From Candidatus Gastranaerophilales bacterium (GTDB lineage: Bacteria > Cyanobacteriota > Vampirovibrionia > Gastranaerophilales > Gastranaerophilaceae): a stretch of 64,000 nucleotides of DNA. The position numbers and the translations under genes were made by a program. Numbering within the stretch: position 1 is the first letter of the stretch; each line of letters begins with the position of its first letter. Positions 62,090 to 64,000 of the stretch are shown here, one piece after another. Under the pieces are notes generated by a model. The model was not told the DNA's origin. It searched no databases and saw only the letters and a program-made list of their open reading frames with translations. The stretch lies in the NCBI GenBank assembly GCA_947588745.1, contig CANPYW010000003.1:53558-117557 (forward strand), read 5' to 3'.

Positions 62090-64000
62090 TTAATTTTCAA
62101 TAACTAATTGTTCAAAGAACTGCACATTTTTTGTATTTTTTCGCCTTTTATAATTTTTAGAGTTAGAAAAATACAGTGCAAGTTTAGCTCGTGTTATACC
62201 AACATAAATTAGTCTTAAAGTTTCATTTATCTGTTCTGTTTTCAAACCTTCCTGAGTTTTAGGTTTAGTTATATTTTCTGTAAAATTTTTTATAGTTTGT
62301 ACAAAATGACTTCCGCTTTTAAGTTTAATATTTTCAATTTCTATCGGGTAATTTTCCTCGTTAAATTCCGGAATAAATACATAATCGAACTCATCTCCTT
62401 TTGATTTATGCATGGTCATTATTTTTACGCCAATTTCCTCTGTGTTTGAAACATCATCTTCGAAAAATTTTAAAGCATTCCCCTGTTTATTTGCAAAATA
62501 ATTTAATTGAATAAGAAGTTCCTCGTTTGTTTTAGTATTTTTCATAAGTCGTTTGATAAAAGTTGAAATTATGTATGTATTTGATTTATCCGAAATGTTT
62601 CGGGAGTAATACATTCCTATTTTCAATGCCAAATCCGATATATCATTTTTGTTTTTATTTAACCAGTAATCTATATCAAGATATAATTGCTGTAAATTTT
62701 CAGTTTCTATATCGTCAAAATTTAATAAATAAAACGGTTTTGAAGTTGAAGTTATTAATTTATATTCCTTTTCGGAAAAATTTTTTATTTTCATCAAGCC
62801 GTAACATTTTGCCAAATTTAGAACATTTGTATTACTCATAGGATTATTCAAAACATTTATAAGTGCATATATCAGCTTATATATGTCTTTTTGTGCCAAA
62901 CAATCAAGATTAACATCTGTTAATACAGAGTTTGAAGTCAAAAACTCATTATACTCTTCAACCTGATAATTGAGCCTTAACAATATTGCGATTGAAGCCG
63001 TTTTATCCTGTTTTTTAATGTCTTTTATTTTTTCAAGAATATAATTTTTTTCATCTCTCTCATGTTCAAAAAATATATATTCGGGTTTATTTTTCGCAAC
63101 GGGATTTTTTCCGGTATCAGTCATTTCTATAGGATAAAAGGCATTTGTATCGTTTTTTTGTTTAACGAGCGAATTTGCAAGCTGATATATCGCCTTTGCA
63201 CATCTTTGTGATGAGTGCATTTCAACTTTTTTGTTATCATTTATAAAATCTTTAAAACTTTTAAGGTCACTGTTTGTAAATGTGGACGTTATAGCCTGAT
63301 TTATATCGCCGCATCTGACGTAATTTTGATATTTTTTACTTAAAAGTGAAATCAATTTTTGCTGAATTATTGTCGAATCCTGTGCTTCATCTTCAATTAT
63401 ATATTTGCAAAGATTTTGATAGTATCTTAATATATCGTTATTTTCCTCAAGTATTTTTACTGCAAAACAAAGCATATCATCATAATCCAGCATGTTTTGT
63501 GATTTTAAATATATATTATATGCATTGTAAAATTGAAAGAATTTTTTTATATCTTCGTATTTTGAAACACCAATATTTTTACTCATAGACAACTTTACAC
63601 CTGATATGCACTTTGTGTATGTATCAAATTTTTCGTCATCTATTTTTAATTTATAGAATAATTCTTTCATTATTCTATCTTTTGTTGAATCATCACAAAT
63701 ATCAAAATTTTCATCAAGACCTATTTTATTATGGTTTCCGTTTTCTTTTATTATTCTGAGTGCAAGACCGTGGATTGTTGAAATATTAGGAATGACAGTA
63801 TTTTCAGGAAGTATATTTTGTATTTTCTCTTTAAAATTTTTAGCTGCTGACTCCATATAAGTTAAAACGAAAATATTTTCCGGTTTTATTTCATTTTGAA
63901 TTAATTTAATTATCAACAAGAGAAGTATAGTTGTTTTTCCGGCTCCCGGAACAGCCATAACCCCCATTTTACCGCCATTATATTTTAATACTTCCTTTTG
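62090..64000 (-). CDS. UvrD/Rep-family helicase, 5' end beyond the window
   Basis: The frame stays open to base 64000, so the true start is outside. The visible 636 residues begin with a Q-motif-like QKEVLKYN, then Walker A AVPGAGKTT, DEAQ (motif II), LLRLNYQVEEY, IMTMHKSKGDEFDYVF (motif V) and LIYVGITRAKLAL (motif VI). This is a superfamily 1 DNA helicase for repair or replication restart. It resembles a shorter UvrD/AddA-like protein without a nuclease domain. The ATG at 63967 is internal. Confidence 0.9.
   Translation of the reverse strand, partial: QKEVLKYNGGKMGVMAVPGAGKTTILLLLIIKLIQNEIKPENIFVLTYMESAAKNFKEKIQNILPENTVIPNISTIHGLALRIIKENGNHNKIGLDENFDICDDSTKDRIMKELFYKLKIDDEKFDTYTKCISGVKLSMSKNIGVSKYEDIKKFFQFYNAYNIYLKSQNMLDYDDMLCFAVKILEENNDILRYYQNLCKYIIEDEAQDSTIIQQKLISLLSKKYQNYVRCGDINQAITSTFTNSDLKSFKDFINDNKKVEMHSSQRCAKAIYQLANSLVKQKNDTNAFYPIEMTDTGKNPVAKNKPEYIFFEHERDEKNYILEKIKDIKKQDKTASIAILLRLNYQVEEYNEFLTSNSVLTDVNLDCLAQKDIYKLIYALINVLNNPMSNTNVLNLAKCYGLMKIKNFSEKEYKLITSTSKPFYLLNFDDIETENLQQLYLDIDYWLNKNKNDISDLALKIGMYYSRNISDKSNTYIISTFIKRLMKNTKTNEELLIQLNYFANKQGNALKFFEDDVSNTEEIGVKIMTMHKSKGDEFDYVFIPEFNEENYPIEIENIKLKSGSHFVQTIKNFTENITKPKTQEGLKTEQINETLRLIYVGITRAKLALYFSNSKNYKRRKNTKNVQFFEQLVIEN

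Overview
The window is AT-rich and densely coded, and reads as a chromosome segment of a diderm, non-photosynthetic, fermentative bacterium. The best guess is a gut lineage of Vampirovibrionia/Melainabacteria (Gastranaerophilales type). The diderm envelope is shown by a BamA/Omp85 protein, a TolC-family channel and many Sec signal peptides. Anaerobic metabolism is suggested by HydF, the maturase GTPase of [FeFe] hydrogenase. No photosynthesis gene, rRNA operon, insertion sequence, prophage or CRISPR array is visible. The lineage call is from overall gene style and memory, not from a search.

Layout. 1-5.2 kb: the C-terminus of a calpain-like peptidase, leuS, then a minus-strand set (unknown protein, GT9 glycosyltransferase, radical SAM) and tRNA-Arg(CCG). 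5.2-9.6 kb: lineage-type hypotheticals, RNase P RNA and a matrixin metalloprotease. 9.7-12.8 kb: alr, an exported GH13 enzyme and HU. 12.8-18.7 kb: a large HD-domain protein, then bamA-tsaE-tsaB-zinc ribbon, followed by tRNA-Arg(CCU). 19-24.9 kb: MATE exporter, an AsmA-like protein, three small exported proteins and an alpha/beta hydrolase. 25-32.7 kb: CNT nucleoside transporter, Xer recombinase, two large unknown proteins, hydF and clpP. 32.7-38.2 kb: a soluble FlhA/SctV cytoplasmic-domain protein, a small coiled-coil protein, a radical SAM protein, and a thioredoxin/CcdA pair. 38.4-45.3 kb: TolC-family channel, pheS-hisF, a HEAT-repeat protein, queC-DUF366 and a SPOR protein. 45.3-56.7 kb: a second coiled-coil paralogue, two TPR proteins, a cysteine-cluster protein, nifU-nifS and hypotheticals. 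56.7-64 kb: an operon maf-apt-flhB-sigma28-like, small unknowns, a duplicated TFIIB-type zinc ribbon, a BlaI-type repressor and a UvrD-type helicase running off the end.

The most interesting theme is a scattered flagellar-type (type III) export signature without any rod, hook or filament gene in view. It consists of (i) an intact FlhB/SctU with the NPTH autocleavage motif, 21 bp upstream of a sigma-28-like factor; (ii) a membrane-free protein made of a DUF4177-like head, a coiled coil and an FlhA/SctV-type C-terminal domain; and (iii) two short helical paralogues sharing both termini (N-terminal ALFA-x-RK, C-terminal EQAEG...ATPK), one of them convergent with (ii). These could be parts and substrates of a remodelled export system; that link is inference. 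Other points of note are a TPR gene whose signal peptide is only reachable from an AUU start, and a leader-like N-terminus shared by several hypotheticals.
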